Shown: piece by piece, positions 54,255 through 62,672 of the stretch
Layout: each line of letters opens with the position of its first letter
Numbering within the stretch: the stretch's first letter is position 1
Assembly: GCA_903926465.1 (NCBI GenBank)
Contig: CAIYJE010000196.1
Coordinates: 1 to 64,000 of the forward strand
Direction of reading: 5' to 3'
DNA length: 64,000 nt
Source: an uncultured Planctomycetales bacterium
Lineage (GTDB): Bacteria; Planctomycetota; Planctomycetia; Isosphaerales; Isosphaeraceae
The notes under the pieces: generated by a model
What the model was told of the DNA's origin: nothing
The model's database searches: none
Seen by the model: the letters and a program-made list of their open reading frames with translations, nothing else
Program-made: the position numbers and the translations under genes

Positions 54255-55820
54255 ATGACTATCGCCTCTTTGATCGTCGCCCTGCTGATCACGGTCGGAT
54301 CTGATCCGGCTCAATCCCGGTCCGCGCCCATCCTCCTGGACTTCAGCGCAACCTGGTGTGGACCTTGCCAGGCGACCCGCCCCGAGGTTGATCGCCTCAA
54401 GGCCGACGGTTACCCGGTCCGCGTGGTGGATATCGATAAATCGCCCGACCTCAAGTCACGCTACAAGATCGAGCAAATTCCGACGTTCGTGATTGTCGAT
54501 CCCGACGGCCAAGAACTCGATCGGCTTCCCTCGGGGGCCACAAACGCCAAGGCCCTGGCCCGTTTCTACAACGAAACCAAGAAGAAGTGGCAAGACGAGC
54601 AATCTGACGACGCAGAGCCAACCACCGACCGACCCGATTCTCAGGATCCAGGCTCAGACAGCCTTCACCGACCCTGGGAAACGGTGGTCCGTATCAAGGT
54701 TTATAACAACCTGCCCAAAAATCGTCCGTCGATCGGCTACGGGTCGGGAACCGTCATTCATAGCACCGAAGACGAGTCCATCATCCTGACCTGTGCTCAC
54801 ATTTTTCACATTGAAGAACTGCGTGAAACGCCGCCTCCCTCAAAGTTCCCGCTGAAGGTGAAGGTCGACCTGTTTGATGGTCGCCTCTCCGGTGGCAAGA
54901 CACCCCAGGTTCATACGTCCGAAGTTGATATTCCGGCCGAGGTCATTGATTACAACTTCTCCGGCGATGTTGGTCTGATCCGGATCCGGCCCGGTCGAAA
55001 GCTGGCCAGTTCTCAGGTAGTGCCGCCCGGCTGGACCCCAAGAGAGAACCAGAAGCTCACCACGCTTGGCTGCTCTCAGGGGCACGATGCCACCGCCTGG
55101 TCAACCTATGTCACACGCACCGCAATCAAGCTTCAGACCCAAAATGGAATCTACGAGGGAACCGAGTGCGCCTTCCCACCCTTACAGGGACGCTCCGGCG
55201 GCGGGCTGTTCACGTTGGATGGCGTGCTGGCCGGTGTTTGCGATTTCAATGACGGCCCACGCGGTGAGCATGGCCTGTACGCCTCTCCCCGAACAATTCA
55301 CCGGATGCTCGATAAGCATAAGCTTCAGGTTTGCTACTCAGGAAAATCGGGTGATCGGGCTCGTGAGCAACTGCTTGTCGATGGATCAAAGAAGCCGCAG
55401 CGCGGCCCCTCTTTGGCTGCTCGAGACTCAGCAGCACCGGAATTCAGGCTCCAAAGCCCCAGTAACGACAGCGGGGGCGAGTTGCCCATGCCATCGCCTG
55501 AACTCCTGGGAATTTCGATTCCCAAGGATGAAGTTGCTCAGCTGAAGCGGAAGTCTCGATCTCGAGTCAGCCAATCTAGCCGCACCGATAGCTGGCAAGG
55601 CCGAGATGACAGCCGAGACGTGGAACGCCCGATCGTTTCTGGTGGTATGGCGTTCAACGGCGATGACCAGCCTGAATCGAAAGATTTCACCACCGGCCTG
55701 CGGATGTCTCCCTCGGCAACCGGTGACCTTTTTGAAGCCGCTCCAGACGACCTGACATCCGTTGATAGTTCTGCCCAGCCCTCGTATTCCGCCTCAGATC
55801 AGCCCTGGCATCAGAAGTAA
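54255..55820 (+). CDS. Thioredoxin-like plus trypsin-like protease fusion protein
   Basis: Two-domain exported protein of 521 residues. After a signal-like start (MTIASLIVALLITVGSDPAQ) a thioredoxin domain holds WCGPC at 34-38 and the cis-Pro site IPTF near 75-78. A linker of about 30 acidic residues follows, then a trypsin-like serine protease (about 140-360) with His182 in ILTCAHIFH, Asp238 in FSGDVGLIRIRP and Ser314 in LQGRSGGGLFTLDG. The C-terminal 160 residues are Ser/Pro-rich and lack a recognised domain. This could reduce disulfides and cleave misfolded periplasmic proteins, or be a redox-regulated protease; both ideas are inference. Start ATG has AAGGAG about eleven bases upstream. 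Convergent with the kinase gene. Confidence 0.85.
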   Translation: MTIASLIVALLITVGSDPAQSRSAPILLDFSATWCGPCQATRPEVDRLKADGYPVRVVDIDKSPDLKSRYKIEQIPTFVIVDPDGQELDRLPSGATNAKALARFYNETKKKWQDEQSDDAEPTTDRPDSQDPGSDSLHRPWETVVRIKVYNNLPKNRPSIGYGSGTVIHSTEDESIILTCAHIFHIEELRETPPPSKFPLKVKVDLFDGRLSGGKTPQVHTSEVDIPAEVIDYNFSGDVGLIRIRPGRKLASSQVVPPGWTPRENQKLTTLGCSQGHDATAWSTYVTRTAIKLQTQNGIYEGTECAFPPLQGRSGGGLFTLDGVLAGVCDFNDGPRGEHGLYASPRTIHRMLDKHKLQVCYSGKSGDRAREQLLVDGSKKPQRGPSLAARDSAAPEFRLQSPSNDSGGELPMPSPELLGISIPKDEVAQLKRKSRSRVSQSSRTDSWQGRDDSRDVERPIVSGGMAFNGDDQPESKDFTTGLRMSPSATGDLFEAAPDDLTSVDSSAQPSYSASDQPWHQK

Positions 55821-55900
55821 GGGATTTGCATCTGACGAAATCTGAACGAGCTAACCAATTCCGGGTTTTGGCTGGTCAGTGCACCTGCGGCTCTGGTCTA

Positions 55901-56770
55901 TCAGAATTCCGCCGAGTCGCCCGATCCCTGAATGTCCTCGGTATCCAGCCCCATGTGTCGCGCCACGGCCAGTAACTGACTCTTGATGGCGTAGAAGCTT
56001 GCCGGCCGCTGATCGGGCTTTTCTTCCAGGCATGCCATAATTGCCTCGTTCAGGGTGCCCGGGATCTCTGAACGGATCTCAATTGGCGATTTGCGCATCC
56101 GGCGGCCGAGTGAACCAAGATTCATGCCTGGTATATCAAGATTGGCGTACTGACCAGTCAGAATCCGGTAAAGCGTTGCGCCGAAGTTGTAGATGTCGGT
56201 TCGCTCATCCACCGTTCGCTCGTTGACCTGTTCAGGAGCCATGTACTGCACGGTTCCCTGGATCCGGTTTTTCGGCTCGCCCTTGATCCAGGCGGTCCCC
56301 AGGTCAATCAGTTTGACTTCGCCCTTGTGAGAGAGCATCAGGTTGCTGGGCTTCACGTCTCCGTGATAAACGCCTCGCTTGTGCATGTGTTCCAGGGCCA
56401 GTGCAATCTGACTGAAAATCAGGACGATCTGACCAATATCCTTCAACTGGACGTGATCTAGGTCTTTCCCGTCGATGTATTCCATCAAGACTTCGACCGA
56501 ATCGATCCGGAACCACCGTTTGATAACCCGTGCGTCATAAATCTTGATGATGCTGGGATGGCTCAGCCTTTGAGCCACCGCAAACTCATGTTGCGCCTGC
56601 TTCACATAAATGTCGTCATCGGCGGAGACCCGCTTCACCACTTTGAGAGCGTATTGTTTTCTGGTCTCTGAATCTTGGATCAAAAGAATGGAGCTACCCG
56701 CGCCGGCACCCAGAGCCTTCACAACTCGATAGTCAAGCGACGCAAGTTTTCGGTCAGCGGTATCGTTCAT
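55901..56770 (-). CDS. Serine/threonine protein kinase
   Basis: Hanks-type kinase of 289 residues, one domain only. Gly-rich loop GAGAGSSILL, lysine K43 in YALKVVKRV, glutamate E62 of helix C, catalytic loop HGDVKPSN at 136-143 (H-G-D in place of H-R-D), DLG at 156-158 in place of DFG, and the activation-loop end MAPEQV. All catalytic residues are there. No membrane helix or sensor domain follows; the C-terminus ends ARHMGLDTEDIQGSGD. The ATG at 56770 is chosen because it starts just before the kinase fold; in-frame codons run on to 56935. Planctomycetes carry many such kinases. Its target is unknown; the convergent neighbour is the thioredoxin-protease. Confidence 0.9.
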   Translation of the reverse strand: MNDTADRKLASLDYRVVKALGAGAGSSILLIQDSETRKQYALKVVKRVSADDDIYVKQAQHEFAVAQRLSHPSIIKIYDARVIKRWFRIDSVEVLMEYIDGKDLDHVQLKDIGQIVLIFSQIALALEHMHKRGVYHGDVKPSNLMLSHKGEVKLIDLGTAWIKGEPKNRIQGTVQYMAPEQVNERTVDERTDIYNFGATLYRILTGQYANLDIPGMNLGSLGRRMRKSPIEIRSEIPGTLNEAIMACLEEKPDQRPASFYAIKSQLLAVARHMGLDTEDIQGSGDSAEF

Positions 56771-57155
56771 AACACAATTCAAACGGTGAAGGCGGGCTGG
56801 CCATGAAGGGATTTCGAAGAGAATCCGCCGAGATACGCGGATCCATGACTGTTCGTGACACTGGATTCGAAGAAGAAGGACCGCGTAGTTGTGTTCTCGA
56901 TTGATCTGCAAACCGATAAATCTATCCAAGAGCACAGGTTGCTTTCAAGCCTTAGACTCGGATCCCCGATGCTCAGCAGACCTGTTGAGGCGTATAGGGG
57001 CGGTGTGAATCGAAGCGGTCGGTAGCAGAGCGAGTCAATTTGCGGTGGGTTTGAACTGCCTGATAGCCTTCAAACTCTGGATCGTTGATATTCAGCTTCA
57101 CTTGAAGAGCCGAGCCCAGGCTGACGTCTTTCACCTTGAGACGGTTCCCCGCAAG
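56771..57155. other. Intergenic region upstream of the kinase gene
   Basis: It includes the in-frame 5-prime extension of the kinase frame (56771-56935) and the space before the P-type ATPase remnant. I see no other gene, repeat or terminator. Confidence 0.35.
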
Positions 57156-58370
57156 TCAGGCTACGGCTGTGGGAACCAGTCGCTGCATCAGGGCGACCTT
57201 CAGGACGTCGTTCACAATGAGGCAAGAAACCAGCGCATACCCAAAGATGGTGGACATCTGCCACCAAGGCAGCGGCGCAAGACCAGGAAGCCCCAAAATT
57301 GCCAAGATCGTGCCTACAACCGCATTGGCCATGAGCGCCGTAATTACACTTTTGCTGGGCATGGTCGCCCAGAACAAGCGTCTTTCACGCGCAGACAGAA
57401 CTGAGAATACCGCAAAATAGAGCAACACCAGGAAGCTAAAGGTGTGGAGTGGCTTGTCTTTGATGTTAGCGATTGGTGCCAGGCCAAAACGTGACCAGCA
57501 AACATACAACAAGGGTAGCGCCTCGGCGACCATCGCCACGCCCAAGACGGCCGACACCGTGATGAAGCCGCCAATATTCCAGGTCTCCGGCCTTCGGGAC
57601 GGCCGAACATGATCGGTGGCAAGCGTGATTTTGGAGAAGTTGGTCATAAACGTAAGTAGAAGCATCGCAAAGGCCGAGACTACAAACTGACCGGTCACTA
57701 CAAACGCGATGGCCACGAACGCCGACTTCAGGATTGCGCGGCTGATCTTGTTGATAATCCATGTCTGCACCCGCTGGTAGATGATCCGCCCTTGCTCGAC
57801 TAACGCCACGATGTCTGTCAGCCCCTGGTCGGTCAAAACAACGCTCGCGGACCCTTTGGCAACGTCGGTGGCGCTACTCACGGCAATTCCAACTTCGGCC
57901 TGACGCAACGCCGGCGCATCATTGACGCCGTTGCCCGTCATCCCCACCACATGTCCGGCAGCTTGCAAGTGCTGGACGACTAAGTATTTGTCCTCTGGAT
58001 AGACCTCGGCAAGCCCATTGGCACCTGCCAGAAGATCTGTCGCTTGACGACCCGGCTGTGCGCTTGCCGCCTTTAAATCGGAGGCACGCCGAATATTCGT
58101 TAAGCCGACTCCCTTGCCAATCTCGCAGGCCACGGCCAGTGCATCGCCGGTCAGCATCTTGACCGAAACGCTCAAATTGCGAAGTTCCAGAATGAGTTGC
58201 TGCGCATCTGGCCGGGGTAGATCGTACAAAGTGACCAGCCCAACCAGTGCGGGAGTGCCTGTTTCTGAGCCCTGCGCCACCGCGGGAGAAGGTGGCCGGA
58301 ACGGCCGGATGAGGGAGACCGGGCCGATCCAAAACGCGTTGGTAATATCAAAACATGGGCTTGCACGCAC
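57156..58370 (-). pseudogene. C-terminal part of a P-type (plasma-membrane H+-ATPase-like) ATPase
   Basis: Remnant of a P3A-type proton ATPase. It begins in the phosphorylation/nucleotide domain (SETGTPALVGLVTLYDLPRP, ELRNLSVSVKMLTGDALAVA) and includes IRRASDLK, the hinge motif MTGNGVNDAPALRQAEVG, and six C-terminal helices (for example SAFAMLLLTFMTNFSKITLA). The actuator domain, first helices and the DKTGT phosphorylation site are missing, so it cannot pump. The hinge should read TGDGVNDAP; here the first Asp is Asn (codon AAC, 57930-57932), also damaging for Mg binding. The reading frame otherwise stays open for 404 codons, so decay is recent. The upstream part was removed by a deletion or a rearrangement. 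Confidence 0.85.
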
Positions 58371-58685
58371 TAGCGTTGAATTGATCAGACGTCGGGATGG
58401 TTATATGAAAGCTGCAGATGGTCGATTGTGTGGTTTCATTTCGCCACCGTTTCTAAAAAGACTCGGGGCAACAGGACACTGTTAGAACTTTTTCTGGCCG
58501 ATGTCGCAGCTTGGGAGCCTCACTTGGTGAGGCTGGTTCAGGCAGCGTAGACGATTTATGGGCACCGATCGCATGCCTGCAAAAAGCCGCAGCTTCAGCA
58601 GCACTGCCCCATCGACTGTTTCGGTCGTTACCTGACGAGTAACCGTGAACGATGAATTCGAAGGTCGAGATTCCATGCCTCGGCA
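58371..58685. other. Intergenic region with small hairpin
   Basis: No gene is supported. A perfect 8-bp hairpin (AGCCTCAC, 3-base loop, GTGAGGCT) lies at 58516-58534 between the ATPase remnant and the next minus-strand gene, without a T-run. The missing N-terminal part of the ATPase is not found here. Confidence 0.4.
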
Positions 58686-59204
58686 TTATTTTCGCCGAGT
58701 ACATTTGCCCTCACCGTCGTAAAACACTTTACCTTGGGCATCTTTCACGACCGCCGTCCATTTGTGGTTGTCTTCGTCGATGAATTTGATTGTTGACGTA
58801 TTCTTCAACCCGTTTAGATCCGAGGTAAACGTGAAGGTCTTGGTGCTTTCGTCCCATTGCCCTTGCGTCTCCGACGTATTGCCGTCTGAATGGAAGAGCC
58901 ACGAACGATACGCCTTCTTTTCGACATCGAACGAGAACATTACGATGGAGTCACCATCCGAATGTTTACCTTTCTCCTGCAGAAACCGGCCATCGAGCAC
59001 CCATTCTCTGGTCAGAGCACCTTTCGCACAGGCTTCAACAGGCGTCCATTCAGCCACCCTACTGACTGACTCGGAATTCCAAGTGCCGACGAGGCGTTCG
59101 AGAACTTTCAACTCGGGCGGCTTGGATTTGGCTTGCTCGGCGGCTACGGCGGCAAAGGAGATCACTGAAACACAAACGATTGCCAGAAAGGTAAACCACC
59201 TCAT
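58686..59204 (-). CDS. Small exported DUF1579-like protein
   Basis: Secreted protein of 172 residues. Signal peptide MRWFTFLAIVCVSVISFAAVAAE, then a beta-rich domain with LERLVGTWNSESVSRVAEW, REWVLDGRFLQEKG and YRSWLFHSDGNTSETQGQWD. This style fits the DUF1579 / lipocalin-like family in planctomycetes; its role is unknown. I chose the ATG at 59204; an in-frame ATG at 59255 adds 17 residues before the signal peptide and makes it implausible. It stands apart: 364 bases before the defence-like operon. Confidence 0.75.
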   Translation of the reverse strand: MRWFTFLAIVCVSVISFAAVAAEQAKSKPPELKVLERLVGTWNSESVSRVAEWTPVEACAKGALTREWVLDGRFLQEKGKHSDGDSIVMFSFDVEKKAYRSWLFHSDGNTSETQGQWDESTKTFTFTSDLNGLKNTSTIKFIDEDNHKWTAVVKDAQGKVFYDGEGKCTRRK

Positions 59205-59568
59205 TTTGGGGTCATTTCCGTTTCCTCGCTTCAGTGTGTACGGGTTTGGGACCAATCCATTTTAATGCAACCGACTTCGGAAATCATCAGGAAGCCCCGT
59301 TTGAACTTCGATTGTCTTTGGTACGCAAACGACTTGCAGCAATCTTGCTCCGGCAACCCTGCCAGAACAGGACCCCGTTTGAACTCGGCTTACCGGGTGA
59401 AAAGCCCGTGATTCCAAGCATAAAGCCCACCGCCGAGAACGACGATAGGCTCGTGTGGAAAGATAGTCGGGACGACAGGACGGCTATTGAACTTTTTCTC
59501 CGGGAAATTCGGGAGTGGGATGGAGGCTTTCGGCGGCTTTTCTCAGGGAATTCTGTGACCTGAGAATC
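59205..59568. other. Intergenic region at the end of the defence-like operon
   Basis: I see no gene in this stretch. A plus-strand frame of about 109 codons has no family features. It separates the GIY-YIG-like gene's stop from the DUF1579-like gene, and no clear terminator is visible. Confidence 0.35.
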
Positions 59569-60300
59569 CTATAGCGGGTTAGTCGAGGCGACATACTTTT
59601 CCAGAAGCGTGAGGAATTCTTGATCGTAGCTCTCATCGACATGATTGTTATTCCACAAGCCAGATGTGCGGACTCGCTCACGCCCGCATTTGATACCCAG
59701 CCAACCGGCAGATGGTGGGTTCAGAGGATTCTTCGCATAGTTGCTCAGAAGGGCAATGCTATTTCGCTCAATGACGCCTCGATCACTCTGTGGACCAGGT
59801 TCATCCTCGATCTTGATCCAAAGGAATGGCATACTGCGGATGTGTTGGCTTACGGCAATCTCCAAATGTTTTTCGCAATGCCCTACTTCCTCACGGGAAA
59901 TGCCAAGCTGGATTGCCGCTTTTGATGCATCATTCCCGATGTCCCACGAAACGGCGTCTTGAAACAGGCCACAACCTTTGAGCGACTCGCCGACAAGAAG
60001 GCGAAAAATTGATCCTCGGTGATTTCCGCCGCCCGAACTCGTACCACGATGCTGAGAAAGTCGTTGCCATAAAGAACTTTGGGAGCCAGCTTTTAATGCG
60101 TGCGTCCCAACTCGGACAATGCGAAGACGATTGCTCCCATCAGAACACGTTTCTCCAGGTTCGAAGAAGAAATAAACGCCGCGATTCGGCCATCTCATTC
60201 GGCCATTACAAGGTTCCAATGTGTGTAAACCGTACAGGCGCACCTTGAGCGAATCAAGAATGCCATAGAACCGATTAAGATCAGAAGTTCTATCCCCCAT
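59569..60300 (-). CDS. GIY-YIG nuclease-like protein
   Basis: Protein of 243 residues with a probable GIY-YIG nuclease fold. The two half-motifs appear as RGVYFFFEPGE (Y43) and RIVRVGTHALKA (62-66), with the conserved Arg in SLWQRLSQH (R80) and a Glu in GVIERNSIALLSNY (E178, N180), matching the order Y-Y/V, R, E, N of the family; the second tyrosine is replaced by Val-Arg. The C-terminus has WLGIKCGRERVRTSGLWNNN. Nuclease activity is plausible but unproven. Its ATG lies inside the last codons of the DUF6884-like gene (11-base overlap), so it is the last gene of the four-gene operon. Homologues next to DUF6884 genes are known to me as hypothetical proteins. Confidence 0.75.
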   Translation of the reverse strand: MGDRTSDLNRFYGILDSLKVRLYGLHTLEPCNGRMRWPNRGVYFFFEPGETCSDGSNRLRIVRVGTHALKAGSQSSLWQRLSQHRGTSSGGGNHRGSIFRLLVGESLKGCGLFQDAVSWDIGNDASKAAIQLGISREEVGHCEKHLEIAVSQHIRSMPFLWIKIEDEPGPQSDRGVIERNSIALLSNYAKNPLNPPSAGWLGIKCGRERVRTSGLWNNNHVDESYDQEFLTLLEKYVASTNPL

Positions 60301-60730
60301 TTTTTCCCAGCCAGCTCAGTTGCTCACCAATCTTGAGACCTTCCATTGGTACTTCAATGGCTACCTTTCGCTTCTGAAGATGGCCAATTAGAAATTCGCG
60401 GTACCTTTGTCCGGCAAGAAAAACAGCCGTCTCGAATTGGGGTATTACGGCTTGGATCTGCGAATTCACCCTATCAGCCCATTTTCGCCTGTCGGCGATT
60501 GGCATGTTGTTCAATGTTTTTTCGTAAGGTTCAATGATCTGATCGGGACTCACCAAACCATATTCTGCGGACAAAATAAACCACGGACAACCTCTGGATT
60601 CAGCAAAGCGACGCGCCTTCTTGAACCAAGACGATGCATATAAGTCTTTAGCTGTCGCGGGACGAGGAAGTTTTTCCCCGACACACGAAACAAAATACAC
60701 GGTGTTATCAACTTTGGTAATTTGCTTCAT
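60290..60730 (-). CDS. DUF6884-like protein
   Basis: Protein of 146 residues. Motifs typical of DUF6884: an N-terminal strand YFVSCVGEKLPRPATAKDLY, then WFILSAEYGLVSPDQIIEPY and ADRRKWADRV. The sequence is distantly like YaaA/DUF328-type proteins and has no catalytic motif I can certify. It overlaps the DUF262 gene's stop by four bases (ATGA) and the following gene by 11, so all are translated together. DUF6884 genes occur in phages and in defence-type neighbourhoods; a link to nucleic-acid modification or sensing is only a guess. Confidence 0.85.
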   Translation of the reverse strand: MKQITKVDNTVYFVSCVGEKLPRPATAKDLYASSWFKKARRFAESRGCPWFILSAEYGLVSPDQIIEPYEKTLNNMPIADRRKWADRVNSQIQAVIPQFETAVFLAGQRYREFLIGHLQKRKVAIEVPMEGLKIGEQLSWLGKNGG

Positions 60731-62637
60731 CCAGCCCTCGCAATCGTCTGCTGAGCTTGGGTTGTATCCTCATCGGCCTCTACATCTTCGCCTTCTTCTT
60801 GAACATCGCCGGTGTATGCCACCCTACCGGTCGCTCGCTCGATCAGTGACAGCAGCTTCTTTTGCCGATCAACCATGAATTTATCAAAACTATCCGCTCG
60901 AAGCAGCAACGGGTCGATCAGATGCGATTTCAGAAAGCCATCGAGGTTCACAGAATTAATCTTCGGTGTAGTCGAATTGCCTGATTCTAATTTGGAAAGG
61001 TACTCGGATGGAGCAACACCGCCGATGATCCGATTGGTTCGATAGGAAAGCGGTGTCTTGTTGATAATTGAGTCATACACGCTCGGCTTTATGCCCTGCT
61101 TCTTGCACCAGTCCTGTGGGAAGATGTGATGTATGTCTACATTCTCACCGAAAAAGATCGTGTGATCGAACTTCTGACCAGAACGAAAATCCTGTGCGCC
61201 TTCCTTCATCAGCAATGCGTTCATGCCTTTGTAGGCTGCTGATAGTCGCATACGCATGGTCTTTAGTCGGTCGGCTCGGAACATCGTTTCACTGACCGTT
61301 GACGGTTCGGGGCCTCCTTTCAACCACACGGGCACTTCCATGAAGTCGCGAGCTATCCGCGTCTCAACCGCAGAGCCATAAAGCTCGCCGAAGACACCGT
61401 TCCAATACCAGCGAACGAGTTTTGCTCGATTCGCTTCATGCTCCCAGGCATCTCCAATATCTGCAAGAATTGCTGCCAAGGGGACAATCTGAGACTGATA
61501 AGGCAAGTCAAAGATGCGGTAGATATGCAGCATGTGCAAGAACTTCGCTGCCTGCTCAAATCCCCGTTCCACCTGCGTTTCAAATCGCTTGTATTCCTCA
61601 AGAGGAAGGTTCAGCAATGCTTGTCGGTTGCCAGATACGGCTGGCAACTCCTTGCCTTGCTTCCCGGCAGCCTCTGCCGCCCTGCGCCGTTCACGGGTGT
61701 GGAAAAGTGAGATGGCCTGAAGGAAGTCAGTGTTAGAAACCCCGGCGATAATACCGGTCTCTGCACCATCGGGTCGGAGCTTTTCGGCCAGTCGGCGATG
61801 CCGCCCCTTAGTGCCGTCGTCCCCGTACCAGTCCTTTCGCAATTCATGGCCGGAAGCCGCGTACATCGCGGTAACCAGCTCAAACGCATCCAGAGCCTTT
61901 CCCCCAGTGTTTACCTTCTCGAATACGACGCAAACGGCTTCTTTAGACGTTGATCGATCAAGAGTGATGACAGGGACTCGGTAATACTTGAAATTCTCAA
62001 GAACCTGTCGTTTGAACGCTCGAAACTCTTCGCGAACGGCCTCGTACTGGTCGCCACGCCAATGTTTATCGAATCCGTCTTGCCACTTGTCCCAATCAAA
62101 GACTTGGGAGACTGGGTACATAAGGGCAGCGTATTCGTTTTCGGCGGTGGAAAGATCCAGAACTGCTTCCCTTCCGAAGTCGGTACGAATGACGCGATCT
62201 TCGGGAACACCGACAATCGCTTCTTCGCGATCAGCCGATTGGTCCAATGCCTTGCGGATATCGACGTAGAACCATCGCTTTACCTTCTTGTTCTTCGGCG
62301 TGACCGTTTCGACAACCTTCCCCCGTAAAGTAACTTGGTAAAGCGAAGTCATTCGCTGCTGGCCATCGAGCAGTAGCGACTGAGGGGCGACTTGTTTCGA
62401 TTCTGGCGGTGCGCCTTCAACCGTTCGAGGTTTGAAATTGACAGGGCCGCCGGTATCAAGCGACATTAAGGCACCAACTGGAAAAGCTCGCGACACCGAA
62501 GCGATCAGGCTCTTAATGCGATCCTCATCCCAAACCCAACTACGTTGAAAATCAGGCAACTGAATAATGCCACGATGACAGTCTTCAAGAAGCTTGTGAA
62601 GATCGAAAGGATTCGTCTGAAAAGTTGATGCAGCCAT
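60727..62637 (-). CDS. GmrSD-like DUF262/HNH protein
   Basis: Type IV restriction or BrxU/SspE-like protein of 636 residues. The N-terminal DUF262 domain has the opening LEDCHRGIIQLPDFQRSWVW, SLIASVSRAFPVGALMSLD and the nucleotide-binding LLLDGQQRMTSLYQ (DGQQR near residue 87). Helical middle with VCVVFEKVNTGGKALDAFEL. The C-terminus has the HNH-like DIHHIFPQDWCKKQG and INKTPLSYRTNRIIGG near residue 500. Both parts are in one chain, as in GmrSD fusions. The ATG at 62637 has AAAGGA eight bases upstream; the frame continues to 62748. It follows the AAA gene by 35 bases and overlaps the next by four. Known GmrSD cuts DNA with sugar-modified cytosine; other DUF262 proteins sense phosphorothioate. 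Confidence 0.9.
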   Translation of the reverse strand: MAASTFQTNPFDLHKLLEDCHRGIIQLPDFQRSWVWDEDRIKSLIASVSRAFPVGALMSLDTGGPVNFKPRTVEGAPPESKQVAPQSLLLDGQQRMTSLYQVTLRGKVVETVTPKNKKVKRWFYVDIRKALDQSADREEAIVGVPEDRVIRTDFGREAVLDLSTAENEYAALMYPVSQVFDWDKWQDGFDKHWRGDQYEAVREEFRAFKRQVLENFKYYRVPVITLDRSTSKEAVCVVFEKVNTGGKALDAFELVTAMYAASGHELRKDWYGDDGTKGRHRRLAEKLRPDGAETGIIAGVSNTDFLQAISLFHTRERRRAAEAAGKQGKELPAVSGNRQALLNLPLEEYKRFETQVERGFEQAAKFLHMLHIYRIFDLPYQSQIVPLAAILADIGDAWEHEANRAKLVRWYWNGVFGELYGSAVETRIARDFMEVPVWLKGGPEPSTVSETMFRADRLKTMRMRLSAAYKGMNALLMKEGAQDFRSGQKFDHTIFFGENVDIHHIFPQDWCKKQGIKPSVYDSIINKTPLSYRTNRIIGGVAPSEYLSKLESGNSTTPKINSVNLDGFLKSHLIDPLLLRADSFDKFMVDRQKKLLSLIERATGRVAYTGDVQEEGEDVEADEDTTQAQQTIARAG

Positions 62638-62672
62638 GGAGGTGATCCTTTCGTTTTTGGGGCCAATGTTCT

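Noticed and set aside
59234-59563. Plus-strand frame of 109 codons between the DUF1579-like gene and the defence operon
   Set aside because: No recognisable domain and low-complexity composition; treated as non-coding.
61068-61736. Several plus-strand frames of 75-104 codons over the DUF262 gene
   Set aside because: Shadows of the minus-strand coding frame; the minus-strand protein carries DGQQR and HNH motifs.
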